A stretch of 64,000 nucleotides of DNA from Siphonobacter aquaeclarae (lineage in GTDB: Bacteria > Bacteroidota > Bacteroidia > Cytophagales > Spirosomataceae). The DNA lies in assembly GCF_900103285.1 (NCBI RefSeq), contig NZ_FNGS01000004.1:650097-714096 (forward strand), read 5' to 3'. Shown here piece by piece: positions 15,440-23,768 of the stretch; within the stretch, counting starts at the first letter, position 1; each line of letters begins with the position of its first letter. The notes beneath the pieces are model-generated. The model did no database searches. It had not been told where the DNA came from and saw only the letters and a program-made list of their open reading frames with translations. The translations under genes and the position numbers were made by a program.

Positions 15440-17119
15440 TCAGGCCTGCTTCTTGTCCATGCCGGTTAAATGCAACAGCCAGCCGATCCCTACCAGCGCC
15501 ACACAGCCGATGAGGTTGAGCCAGAGAAAAGCCGTCAGGTCCAGCCACCAGCAAACTACCACGATCGCTTCGGCCAGTATAGCTGCCCAGAACGTGGCGT
15601 TGGCGCCGATTTTCCGGAAGTAAAAAGCGACGATGAAGACGCCGAGAATCGTTCCGTAAAACAACGACCCGAGAATATTTACTGCCTCGATCAGGCTGCC
15701 TACCCGGCTGGCATACATCGCTACGGAGATACTCAGCAATCCCCAGCCGGCAGTACTGATCCGGGAGACGTTGACGTAATGGCGTTCGGACGCATCCCGT
15801 ACCCACATTCTCCGGTAAATATCCACCACAAAACTCGACGTCAGCGAATTGATAGCCGCTGCGATCGAGCCCATCGACGCCACGAAAATCACCGCGATCA
15901 ACAGGCCTACCACGCCTTTCGGCAGGTATTCCACCACGAAGGAAAGGAAAACATAGTTGGTATCGTTCCCGTCTCCGCCTTTTGCATTGACCAGTTTCTG
16001 CGCCTGGCTGCGGAGGCCGGCGTCTTCCTTGTTCAGGGTATTGACCTGTTCCTGAAGCGGAGCGATGCGCGCTTCGTTTCCTTCTTTGAGGGCGGCGGAA
16101 AGCTCGGTTACCGCTTTCTTCTTTTCGGAGAAATGCCGGGTATGCTGCTGCTGAAGTTCCCGGTATTCGGCGGTATGTTCGACGGTTTCAATCGCCGCCC
16201 GGTTGAAGAGCAGCGGCGGTTGTTCAAATTGGTAAAAGACAAAAACCAGCGCGCCGACGAGCAGGATGAAAAACTGCATCGGAATCTTGATGATCCCGTT
16301 CATGAGTAATCCCAGACGGCTCTGCCCGATGCTTTCTCCGCCGAGGTACCGGCCTACCTGCGACTGGTCCGTCCCGAAATAACTCAATTGCAGAAAGAAC
16401 CCGCCGATCAGCCCTGACCAGACGTTGTAGCGGTCGGCCAGGTTAAACTCCCAGTTGATGGTATTCAGTTTTCCCATTTTCCCGGCAACCCGCAGGGTAT
16501 CAACAAAACCCATATCACCGGGCAACAGCCGGACGACCAGGTACCCGGCCAGCGCCATACCGCCCAGCACGATAAACATCTGCTGGGTATGGGTATAACT
16601 CACGGCCCGCGAGCCGCCTAATACCGTGTAAATCAGCAATAATCCGCCCATCGCCAGGTTGGTACTGACAATATCCCAGCCAAAAATAGTGGAGAGGATG
16701 ATACTCGGCGCATAGATACTGATCCCGGTGGAAAGCCACCGCGGAACGAGGAAAAGCAATGAGGTCAGTGTCCGGGTTTTGAGATCGAAGCGGCCTTCCA
16801 GAAATTCATAGGCAGTGAGGACGTTCAGTTTGTGGAAAATCGGAACAAACGTCACCGAAATCACAATCATCGCCAGCGGCAGGCCAAAGTAAAACTGCAC
16901 GAAGCGCATGCCGTCGGTATACGCCTGCCCCGGCCCGGACAGGAACGTCACCGCCGAAGCCTGCGTGGCCATCACGCTGAGGCATACCTGCCACCAGGCC
17001 ATGGAGTGCCCGCCGGTGAGGTACGATTCCAGGTTCTGGGCTCTCCGGCTCCGGTAAATGCCGTAGCCGATGATCGACGCGAGCGTGAGGCAGAGGACCA
17101 GCCAATCAAGTAAAGACAT
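15440..17119 (-). CDS. Sodium:solute symporter (SSS family)
   Basis: 559 residues with about 13 hydrophobic segments. The N-terminal LESYLTGGHSMAWW and SVMATQASAVTFLSGPGQAY, and GGSRAVSYTHTQQMFIVLGG, are SSS (SLC5-like) motifs. A charged insertion (about 320-385; ELQQQHTRHFSEKKKAVTEL and following) with coiled-coil character sits in a loop between transmembrane segments. It imports an unidentified solute with Na+. It is preceded by a 41-residue membrane peptide gene 12 bp upstream. Confidence 0.9.
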   Translation of the reverse strand: MSLLDWLVLCLTLASIIGYGIYRSRRAQNLESYLTGGHSMAWWQVCLSVMATQASAVTFLSGPGQAYTDGMRFVQFYFGLPLAMIVISVTFVPIFHKLNVLTAYEFLEGRFDLKTRTLTSLLFLVPRWLSTGISIYAPSIILSTIFGWDIVSTNLAMGGLLLIYTVLGGSRAVSYTHTQQMFIVLGGMALAGYLVVRLLPGDMGFVDTLRVAGKMGKLNTINWEFNLADRYNVWSGLIGGFFLQLSYFGTDQSQVGRYLGGESIGQSRLGLLMNGIIKIPMQFFILLVGALVFVFYQFEQPPLLFNRAAIETVEHTAEYRELQQQHTRHFSEKKKAVTELSAALKEGNEARIAPLQEQVNTLNKEDAGLRSQAQKLVNAKGGDGNDTNYVFLSFVVEYLPKGVVGLLIAVIFVASMGSIAAAINSLTSSFVVDIYRRMWVRDASERHYVNVSRISTAGWGLLSISVAMYASRVGSLIEAVNILGSLFYGTILGVFIVAFYFRKIGANATFWAAILAEAIVVVCWWLDLTAFLWLNLIGCVALVGIGWLLHLTGMDKKQA

Positions 17120-17131
17120 GCAGATAAGGCG

Positions 17132-17257
17132 TCAGGAAAAGGCGTTGGTAAACCAGGCAAACAGCAAAATGAGGGCAACGAGGTTAGCAGCCACGAGCCA
17201 GTAAAGTTGCTTCCAGGAACGGACGAAGGGCGGAAGTCCTTCTTGTTCGTCTTCCAT
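17132..17257 (-). CDS. 41-residue membrane peptide paired with the sodium:solute symporter
   Basis: The minus strand from ATG 17257 to TGA 17132 encodes MEDEQEGLPPFVRSWKQLYW followed by a single helix (LVAANLVALILLFAWFTNAFS). An acidic N-terminus, a W-K-Q-L-Y-W interface and one membrane span suggest a small accessory subunit or regulator of the symporter that starts 12 bp downstream. Small proteins of this type before SSS genes are, as far as I know, widespread in Bacteroidota but uncharacterised. Confidence 0.7.
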   Translation of the reverse strand: MEDEQEGLPPFVRSWKQLYWLVAANLVALILLFAWFTNAFS

Positions 17258-17333
17258 TTCGTTTTTCGAGTTTCCCTGCAAACTGGCCAATTTCGGTCAC
17301 TTCGCCAAGCCCGTCCCGGATGGAACGAAAAAA

Positions 17334-17359
17334 AGCCGCCCGGCGTATACCGGGCGGCT
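17334..17359 (-). terminator. Intrinsic terminator of the first SusC/SusD operon
   Basis: On the minus strand AGCCGCCCGG pairs with CCGGGCGGCT (10 bp, 6-nt loop) and is followed by seven T residues. It lies 19 bp after the SusD stop. Confidence 0.85.
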
Positions 17360-17378
17360 CATCAGTCCGAAGGTCGAC

Positions 17379-18689
17379 TCAAATCTGGGGATCGGCGGGG
17401 GTACTGGTGTTGTTCCGGCGCTCGATATTGGGATACGGGTAGAAGTTCCGCGTCCGCTCGGCGCCGGTTGTAGCAGGAGCCGGCCGGCCGAACCGGCGGC
17501 TGTCTTCCAGCTTCATACCTGACATCAGCAGCTCGATCGACCGCTGTTTGAAGATTTCCGTGAGCACGGCCTCTTTCGTGACAGCGCCTGCGTACGCGGG
17601 CAGGTCAGCACCGACGCCGAACGGATCGGCGGCCGGCTTCTTCGTCAGTACCTTGTTCAGCTCGGTTACGGCATCGGCCAGCTGGTCTTTCCGCGCCAGC
17701 GCTTCCGCCCGGATCAACAGCATTTCACCGGGAAGGTATACCGGGATCGCGGTCGTATTGGCAGTGAAGAACCCTTTGCCACGGTAGGCATTGTTATTGG
17801 GCGGAATAGGCGTTGTGTTTTGCAGGTAAAACGCAATCCGCTTGTCGTTAACCAGATCCGGTTGGAGGGAGGCCGGCAGACCGAACGTCACATCTACCTG
17901 GAAAACGTTGATACTCGAAAAGGAGATGAAGTAGATCGGATTCTGGGCATTGTCGTCAAACCGGAATTCCGACTTCGTCGTCAGGCTCGCCGCGGCAGCT
18001 GCCGAAAGGGCCTTGTCATAATCGCCCAGAAACAGGCTGTACCGCGCGATGAGGGCGTTGACCGTCGACGGCAGGTCGATTCCCGGAACAATCTTCCCTG
18101 TAAACGGCGTACCCGGGGTATTGGCCGCGAGTGCCGTTTTGGCCTGCTCGAGCAACGTTACGGCCTGTTTGAGCGCATCTGTGCGGGGGCTGAAAGGCGC
18201 GTTTGCCTGCGTCACCAGCGGAATCTGTTCGAAAAACTGAGACAGCGTTCCGAGGGACAGGGCCTTGAAAATCGCTGCATAGGCCTGTAGCCCTGCCTTT
18301 GTACCGGGGTCCGTCGCCTTATCCAGGTTTTTGAGGATGAGGTCGGCGTTGGAATTGGTGAGCAACGCCTGCGACCACATATTCCGGACGACGGCATTAT
18401 TGGCGTCGACGTTGGCGCCGCCCTGCATCAGCAGTTCCTCGTCGGTATTCCCGGCATTGAGGTTACGGAGTTCTTTGGTCGATAATCCGGAAGCGGCGAT
18501 GGAGTTATACACCACGCCCGTCCGGAGCGTGGTATAGCGTGATTGCAGCCCGTTTGCCAGCGTAATGAGCCCGTTGACATCCGACACTACCTGAGTCTCG
18601 GAAGCGGCGCTGGGGTTGAGGTATTCCGCCTGATCGCAGGCTGTCAGCAACAGGCCGAGGCAAAGAGCGGTGAGATATATGCGTTTCAT
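17379..18689 (-). CDS. RagB/SusD family outer-membrane lipoprotein (locus 1)
   Basis: 436 residues with a lipoprotein signal (MKRIYLTALCLGLLLTAC, acylated Cys18), helical TPR-like repeats typical of SusD, and the C-terminal region ending near SRRFGRPAPATTGAERTRNF. SusD acts as the lid over its SusC partner and captures the substrate. It starts 17 bp after SusC on the same strand and ends before a terminator, so the operon is SusC-SusD only. It is shorter than many SusDs. The substrate cannot be told from sequence. Confidence 0.88.
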   Translation of the reverse strand: MKRIYLTALCLGLLLTACDQAEYLNPSAASETQVVSDVNGLITLANGLQSRYTTLRTGVVYNSIAASGLSTKELRNLNAGNTDEELLMQGGANVDANNAVVRNMWSQALLTNSNADLILKNLDKATDPGTKAGLQAYAAIFKALSLGTLSQFFEQIPLVTQANAPFSPRTDALKQAVTLLEQAKTALAANTPGTPFTGKIVPGIDLPSTVNALIARYSLFLGDYDKALSAAAAASLTTKSEFRFDDNAQNPIYFISFSSINVFQVDVTFGLPASLQPDLVNDKRIAFYLQNTTPIPPNNNAYRGKGFFTANTTAIPVYLPGEMLLIRAEALARKDQLADAVTELNKVLTKKPAADPFGVGADLPAYAGAVTKEAVLTEIFKQRSIELLMSGMKLEDSRRFGRPAPATTGAERTRNFYPYPNIERRNNTSTPADPQI

Positions 18690-18706
18690 GAAGATCTCGT
18701 TTGGGA

Positions 18707-21700
18707 TTAGAAATTGGCCGTCAGACTTACCTGGTAGCTACGCGGAATGGGTACGTTGCCGAAGTCGACACCGCGGAGCAGGTCGCTGTTACCCCCTGCA
18801 TTCGTTTCCGGATCATAGCCCGGATATTTGGTCCAGACGTGCAGGTTCCGCCCGATGAGAGACAACTGCATCCGTTCGAGTCCCTTGAACAGTTTCGGGA
18901 AACTGTAGCTCAGTGCTACTTCCCGGAGCTTGGTGTAGGAGCCGTCGTCGACGCGGTACTCCTCGATGTTCACGAGCGAGAAGACCGTTCCGCGCGGAGC
19001 AGTACCTTTCATTTCCGCCTCGGCAAGGTCGCCGATACCAACGTTGTTGCGCGTGCGCTTATCTGCATTGAAGATCTGGAATCCCTGAACGGCATCGAGC
19101 AATACCCGCAGCCCGAACTGCTTGTAGGTCAGACTGGTAGAGAAAGAGCCTGTCCATTTCGGGTTCGGATTGCCAATGATTTTGTTGAGGAACGTACCCG
19201 TCGGCTGGCCGTCGGCCCCGCGTTGCGGCGTACCGGTGAGCTGGCCCGCCGCAGGTGCGGTGCCGCGCTCCCGCTGGGGCAGGCCCTGGGGCGTCAGCAG
19301 CAGGGAGCCATCCGGGTTACGGGCATAGTAGAAGCCATAGAATATCGGAGCGGCATAGCCCTGCGCCAGGAATACCGGCGCGCCGGCCACGTTGCTGATG
19401 GATACCGTCGGACTACCCAACGCGGTTACTTTGTTCCGGTTGCGGCTGTATACAAAGTTCACGTCCCATTCGAAATCTTTGGTTTTGACCGGTTGAATAC
19501 CCAGCGTCACTTCCACCCCTTTGTTCTCCATTTCTCCGACGTTATCGATGATACTCGTTCCGCCCTGTGACGGTGCGAGATCCCGGTTGACGACCAGGTC
19601 TTTGATTTTCTGCTTGTAGAACGTCAGGCCGAGGCTAATCCGGTCACTCCAGAACGACAGGTCGCCACCAAACTCCAGTTCCCGCATGCGCTCGGGGCGT
19701 ACCCGGGAGTTGGCCAGACGGGCATTCGGTACCAGCGTATTGGCGCCGAGGAAGAGTGTCGGAGCGAACTGCCAGAAGCGGTCGTAGGTCCCGAGGGCGC
19801 TCAATCCGCCGGCATCTCCGTAACTGGCGCGGAGCTTCAGGCTGCTGAATACGTTGTCAAGTGATGCCTGTTTCCAGAATCCCGCATCGGATACGACCCA
19901 GCTCCCGCTCACTTTCGGGTAGAGCTGGTTGGTTTCGCTGGGCGAGAAGATGGTCGAACCGTCCCGGCGGATCGCTCCCGTCAGAAACAACTGGTTTTTA
20001 TAACCGAACGTCGCCTGGGCAAACTGTCCGCTGATCGCAAACCGGTTCAGGTCATACCCTGCCGTGATGGTGGTACTGGCACCGCTGACGGTTTCGATAA
20101 ACGGAGAGAGATTTTGTCCCGTCGACACCGACTGGTCTTTCTGCTGGTACTGGTAGTTAAAACCAACGGTAGCATTGAGCGACAACCAGTCTGTCAAATC
20201 CCGTGAATAGGTCGCGTTGACATCGTTGTTGATCAGGAATACCAGGTTGTTGGCGGTCGCCGCGAAGCCTTTCGGATACCGCTCAGCCGGCAGACCAGCT
20301 TCCGTGGCATACGGATAAGGCGGCATGAAGTTCTTCCCGAGTTGCGAGTATGCATCCACCCCGACGATCCAGTCGACGCTCAGGCCTTTCAGCGGCGTAA
20401 GGTTCAGCTGGAAATTATTGACGGTCCGGTTGACCGCCTGGGTAAACTTGAACGTCTCGATTACCGTCAGCGGGTTGATACGCGTCGGCTCTACCGCTTT
20501 CAGGTTACCGGCGGCATCGCGCTGGGAGATATCATAAATGTTATTGGTGATATTGACCGAGTTGATCGGGCTGTAAAAGACGTTTCCGTTCGGCATTTCA
20601 TGCGAAAAGCTGTTGGTATACGACAACCCGAGGGATACCTTCGCCCAGTCCGTCAGGCGTTGTTCCAGGCGCAGGCGCAGGCCGTACCGCTTGAAATCCG
20701 TTCCGCGGATAATTCCTTCGTTTTTCAGGTATGACAGCGAAGCGAAGTACTGAGTTTTCTCCGTTCCGCCTGAAATAGACAGGTAATTATCGGTTCCGTA
20801 TCCGGTGTGAAAGATATCGTCCTGATAATCATAGCGTTTCACGTCGACCAGGTTTTTGTATAAATTGGTAGCCGTTCCATCGCGGACAATCGAGACAACA
20901 TCCGACGCCGGAGCCGAAGCAGGTGCCGCGCCGATGGTGTGTAAACGGAGGTCAGCCGTCCCGAACTGCTTGCCATACGTCGAGATAAAGACTTTCTTGC
21001 GTAGTTCGTTGACATTGAAGCTGGTCGAGAACGTAACCCGGGGCTTGCCTGACTTGCCGCGTTTGGTGGTAATGAGCACGACCCCGTTGCTGGCACGCGA
21101 CCCGTAAATGGCAGCGGCAGCAGCGCCGTTGATGACGTTGATCGTCTCGATATCATTCGGGTTGATGTCCGCCATCCGGTTCTGGCCCTGCGTGGCGGCG
21201 GTTCCCGCCTGCGTCGCGGAAGCGATCTGGGAAACGTTGTCAGACGAGTTGGAAACGACCACCCCGTCAATGACATACAGCGGATCGGAGTTACCCTGGA
21301 GGGACTTCACACCGCGGAGGCGAATGGAAATACCGCCGGAAGGATCCCCGGAGTTTTGGGTAATCTGGGCGCCGGCCACCTTCCCCTGCAACGCTCCGAA
21401 CAGGTTGTTGGTACCGGTTTTGGTGAGGTTTTCAGACTTGATGGAGGCAATGGAGTTCCCGAGGGTCCGGCGACTGGATGTCAGCGTAGAACCGGTCACC
21501 ACTACTTCGTCGAGCGAAGTGACGGCGTTTTCAAGGGTAACGTTCAGTTCGGTCTGAGAACCCAGTTCTATTTCCTGGGTTTGCGTGCCGATCATACTGA
21601 AAATCAGTGTAACTCCGGGGGACACTGACAAACGGTATTCACCGGAAGCATTGGTGTTGGTACCTCGTGGCGTACCTTTGACCTGAATGGTTACGCCGGG

Positions 21701-21826
21701 CAGCGGTTGTCCCTTGGTGTCAGAGACCCGACCGGTAAGAATACGATCCTGGCTATACGCCATCATCGGCAGTAAGCAAAGGATCAGTAACTTGCATCGG
21801 CAGGAAGTAAGTAGCAGGTGCAGCAT
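18707..21826 (-). CDS. SusC/RagA family TonB-linked outer-membrane transporter (locus 1)
   Basis: 1039 residues: signal peptide (about 1-25, ending AYSQ), carboxypeptidase-D-like beta-sandwich (RILTGRVSDTKGQPLPGVTI), TonB-box-like region near SLDEVVVTGSTL, plug with the SusC signature DPLYVIDGVVV and IYGSRASNGVVLITTKRGKS, then a 22-strand-type barrel ending in F (QVSLTANF). It imports substrate delivered by the SusD encoded downstream, driven by TonB. It is divergent from the DeoR-type regulator across 269 bp. Confidence 0.95.
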   Translation of the reverse strand: MLHLLLTSCRCKLLILCLLPMMAYSQDRILTGRVSDTKGQPLPGVTIQVKGTPRGTNTNASGEYRLSVSPGVTLIFSMIGTQTQEIELGSQTELNVTLENAVTSLDEVVVTGSTLTSSRRTLGNSIASIKSENLTKTGTNNLFGALQGKVAGAQITQNSGDPSGGISIRLRGVKSLQGNSDPLYVIDGVVVSNSSDNVSQIASATQAGTAATQGQNRMADINPNDIETINVINGAAAAAIYGSRASNGVVLITTKRGKSGKPRVTFSTSFNVNELRKKVFISTYGKQFGTADLRLHTIGAAPASAPASDVVSIVRDGTATNLYKNLVDVKRYDYQDDIFHTGYGTDNYLSISGGTEKTQYFASLSYLKNEGIIRGTDFKRYGLRLRLEQRLTDWAKVSLGLSYTNSFSHEMPNGNVFYSPINSVNITNNIYDISQRDAAGNLKAVEPTRINPLTVIETFKFTQAVNRTVNNFQLNLTPLKGLSVDWIVGVDAYSQLGKNFMPPYPYATEAGLPAERYPKGFAATANNLVFLINNDVNATYSRDLTDWLSLNATVGFNYQYQQKDQSVSTGQNLSPFIETVSGASTTITAGYDLNRFAISGQFAQATFGYKNQLFLTGAIRRDGSTIFSPSETNQLYPKVSGSWVVSDAGFWKQASLDNVFSSLKLRASYGDAGGLSALGTYDRFWQFAPTLFLGANTLVPNARLANSRVRPERMRELEFGGDLSFWSDRISLGLTFYKQKIKDLVVNRDLAPSQGGTSIIDNVGEMENKGVEVTLGIQPVKTKDFEWDVNFVYSRNRNKVTALGSPTVSISNVAGAPVFLAQGYAAPIFYGFYYARNPDGSLLLTPQGLPQRERGTAPAAGQLTGTPQRGADGQPTGTFLNKIIGNPNPKWTGSFSTSLTYKQFGLRVLLDAVQGFQIFNADKRTRNNVGIGDLAEAEMKGTAPRGTVFSLVNIEEYRVDDGSYTKLREVALSYSFPKLFKGLERMQLSLIGRNLHVWTKYPGYDPETNAGGNSDLLRGVDFGNVPIPRSYQVSLTANF

Positions 21827-22095
21827 GGAAGTTGATTAGGATAAGTGAACAAACCGACTCAAAACAGCATAAATGCGCAAATCTGCGACACAACTTGCAC
21901 AAACGCGTCTATTTGCATATTTACCGCTTAAAATCGAACGAATCAATATTTCGTCCTTGAAAGTTACGTAAACAATTCGGGAATTAGTTGCAGTTTTTTC
22001 AGGTTTTTGCAAGATTTTTAGTGTGAAACCATTAATTTTCCGCATAAACATGAAATAAACCGCTAATCCTCGCTCTGTTTTTTATATTCCCTGCA
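21827..22095. promoter_or_regulatory. Divergent promoter region between SusC locus 1 and the DeoR-type regulator
   Basis: 269 bp of AT-rich sequence with no ORF of merit. It must hold the promoter of the SusC-SusD operon (minus) and of the regulator (plus). A minus-strand CGCGTTTGTG around 21899-21908 could be a degenerate -7 element. I cannot identify an operator by eye. Confidence 0.5.
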
Positions 22096-22842
22096 ATGCT
22101 TAAACCAGAACGTCAGTCGCTCATCCTGCACCAGCTGAATATCCATAACCGGGTACTCTCCTCCGACCTGAGTCAGCAGCTCAAAGTCTCCGAAGACACC
22201 ATCCGACGGGACCTCAACGAGCTCGCCGACCTGGGCAAGCTGGTCAAGGTCCACGGAGGAGCGTTGTCCAAATCCTACGGACACACCACGGTACGGAGTG
22301 AAATTTATGCTCCGGACGAAAAGGAAATCATCGCCCGGAAAGCGATGGGGCTGCTTCACGACGGCATGTATGTCCTCATGGGCGGCGGCACCACCGTCAG
22401 CGCGCTGGTCCGGCTGTTTCCGGAAAACCTCCGGCTCACGGTCTTCACCATTAGCCCTAACATCGCCATCGAGCTCATCGGGCATCCCAACATTGAGGTA
22501 TTTCTCATCGGCGGGCGCGTCACGGCCGAAACCCAGATATGCCTCGGCGGCGAAGTCATCCACCGCCTGAGCGAGATCCGGGTAGACCTGCTCCTCATGG
22601 GTACCACCGGCATCGACACCGCGGCAGGCATCACCGAAACCGATATCGAAGTCGTCCAGATCAAAAAAGCGATGATGAAGGCAGCCGACAAGGTTGCCGT
22701 TCTCAGTATCTCCGAAAAACTGGGCACCTCCCACCGCATGAAGCTCTGCGAAATCGGCGAACTGGATACCCTCATCACCGAATTACCTTCCGACGACCCG
22801 GCTATTCAGCCGTATGCGCGGCTGGGGGCGACGATCCTTTAA
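22096..22842 (+). CDS. DeoR/GlpR family transcriptional regulator
   Basis: 248 residues. The N-terminal winged helix-turn-helix (LSSDLSQQLKVSEDTIRRDL) carries the DeoR signature, followed by VHGGAL and the DeoRC effector domain (GLLHDGMYVLMGGGTTVSAL, about 84-103) related to ribose-5-phosphate isomerase folds. Such regulators sense sugar phosphates. It is transcribed divergently from SusC/SusD locus 1 and converges on the DUF4397 gene; a role in controlling locus 1 is plausible from position only. Confidence 0.92.
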   Translation: MLKPERQSLILHQLNIHNRVLSSDLSQQLKVSEDTIRRDLNELADLGKLVKVHGGALSKSYGHTTVRSEIYAPDEKEIIARKAMGLLHDGMYVLMGGGTTVSALVRLFPENLRLTVFTISPNIAIELIGHPNIEVFLIGGRVTAETQICLGGEVIHRLSEIRVDLLLMGTTGIDTAAGITETDIEVVQIKKAMMKAADKVAVLSISEKLGTSHRMKLCEIGELDTLITELPSDDPAIQPYARLGATIL

Positions 22843-22946
22843 ACAGTTTTCAGTTTACGGTTTTCAGTTTTCAGTTGGGCGCCCCCCAACCGTAAACTGA
22901 AAACCGCAAACTGAAAACTGAAAACTGAAAACTGAAAACTGAAAAC
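22843..22946. repeat. GAAAACT heptamer repeat and inverted repeat
   Basis: Directly after the regulator's stop, a left arm of CAGTTTTC-type units (22845-22876) faces a right arm of GAAAACTG-type units (from 22888). 22911-22945 holds five exact tandem copies of CTGAAAA. The centre is GGGCGCCCC. It is not a CRISPR: the unit is 7 bp and there are no spacers. Confidence 0.8.
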
Positions 22947-23007
22947 AGGTATAAAAAAAGACCTCAGAAGCAAACAGCTTCTGAGGTCTTTTTTTATACC
23001 TGTTTTC
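22941..23007. terminator. Bidirectional terminator, 31-bp perfect stem
   Basis: 22941-22971 is the exact reverse complement of 22977-23007 with loop AAACA; the GC core (GACCTCAGAAGC) is flanked by A7 and T7 runs. It lies between the convergent regulator and DUF4397 genes and touches the latter's stop codon (TAG, 23009-23007). Confidence 0.9.
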
Positions 23008-23762
23008 TAAAGATTAACCGAAAGGGTCGCTGTCGGAGGGGTCTTTGTATTTCCGAATACACCCCGGACTACAACGGTATAGTAGCGGCCGGCATAGGGC
23101 TGAATGCCGCCGGTGGCCGTCAGGGACGCTGCACCGTTTTTCGCCACAACCGTCTGAGCCGTCGCGCCATAGGCTACCGGATCCACCGCTACAAAGGCAG
23201 ATGCCGATTTGTAGGCGGCGGCCGTCGTGACCGACTTTCCGTTGACGAGGAGTTCATACCCGCCCGCGGGGCTGTCTTTCACCAGGTTGACCACCCGTAC
23301 ATAGGCTTTCGACTTATCAGTACCCGGCAGGTTATCGGCTACGGTCAGGAGTTCGTACCCGCCGGTCGTTCCGATCGTGAAAACGGAATAGTATTTACCG
23401 TCTTCGACCGTGGCATCTCCGGAGAGCAGCGCGCTTTCCGCCGCCGAAGCGGTCGCTGCCAGTTTCACGCTGAACTTCGCCGCGCCGGCGCCGACCACGG
23501 CGTAGTCAAGTACCGGATACGAGGTGAAGTAGGTAACGGGCGTCGGCAGGGGTTGCGGATTTGCCGGGACAGTATTGACGCCGGAAAACAGTTTGTCGTT
23601 GACGTACAGGTTAACGCCGGCCGCATCCGGGGCGGCGTGGTAAAATTTGATCCGCGCACCCGATTGAGGAGCCAGGCTCGTCAGCGGATCATGCTCGCTT
23701 CCGCAGGCGGCCACGACCAGCATTGTCGCAGCGGTCAGGATGCTTTTTACGAATGTGTTCAT
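23007..23762 (-). CDS. DUF4397 domain-containing lipoprotein
   Basis: 251 residues with a lipoprotein signal (MNTFVKSILTAATMLVVAAC, Cys20). Two related beta-rich halves start near IKFYHAAPDAAGVNLYVNDK and AYVRVVNLVKDSPAGGYELL; the pattern matches DUF4397, found in Bacteroidota lipoproteins. It follows the SusD of locus 2 by 6 bp, so it is the third gene of that SusC-SusD operon and is probably a surface-exposed accessory protein. Its biochemical function is unknown. Confidence 0.85.
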   Translation of the reverse strand: MNTFVKSILTAATMLVVAACGSEHDPLTSLAPQSGARIKFYHAAPDAAGVNLYVNDKLFSGVNTVPANPQPLPTPVTYFTSYPVLDYAVVGAGAAKFSVKLAATASAAESALLSGDATVEDGKYYSVFTIGTTGGYELLTVADNLPGTDKSKAYVRVVNLVKDSPAGGYELLVNGKSVTTAAAYKSASAFVAVDPVAYGATAQTVVAKNGAASLTATGGIQPYAGRYYTVVVRGVFGNTKTPPTATLSVNL

Positions 23763-23768
23763 ACGGAA

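Noticed and set aside
22905..22946. Possible CRISPR-like tandem repeats
   Set aside because: The unit is 7 bp, copies are contiguous and there are no spacers or cas genes; it is a short tandem repeat in a stop-proximal hairpin.
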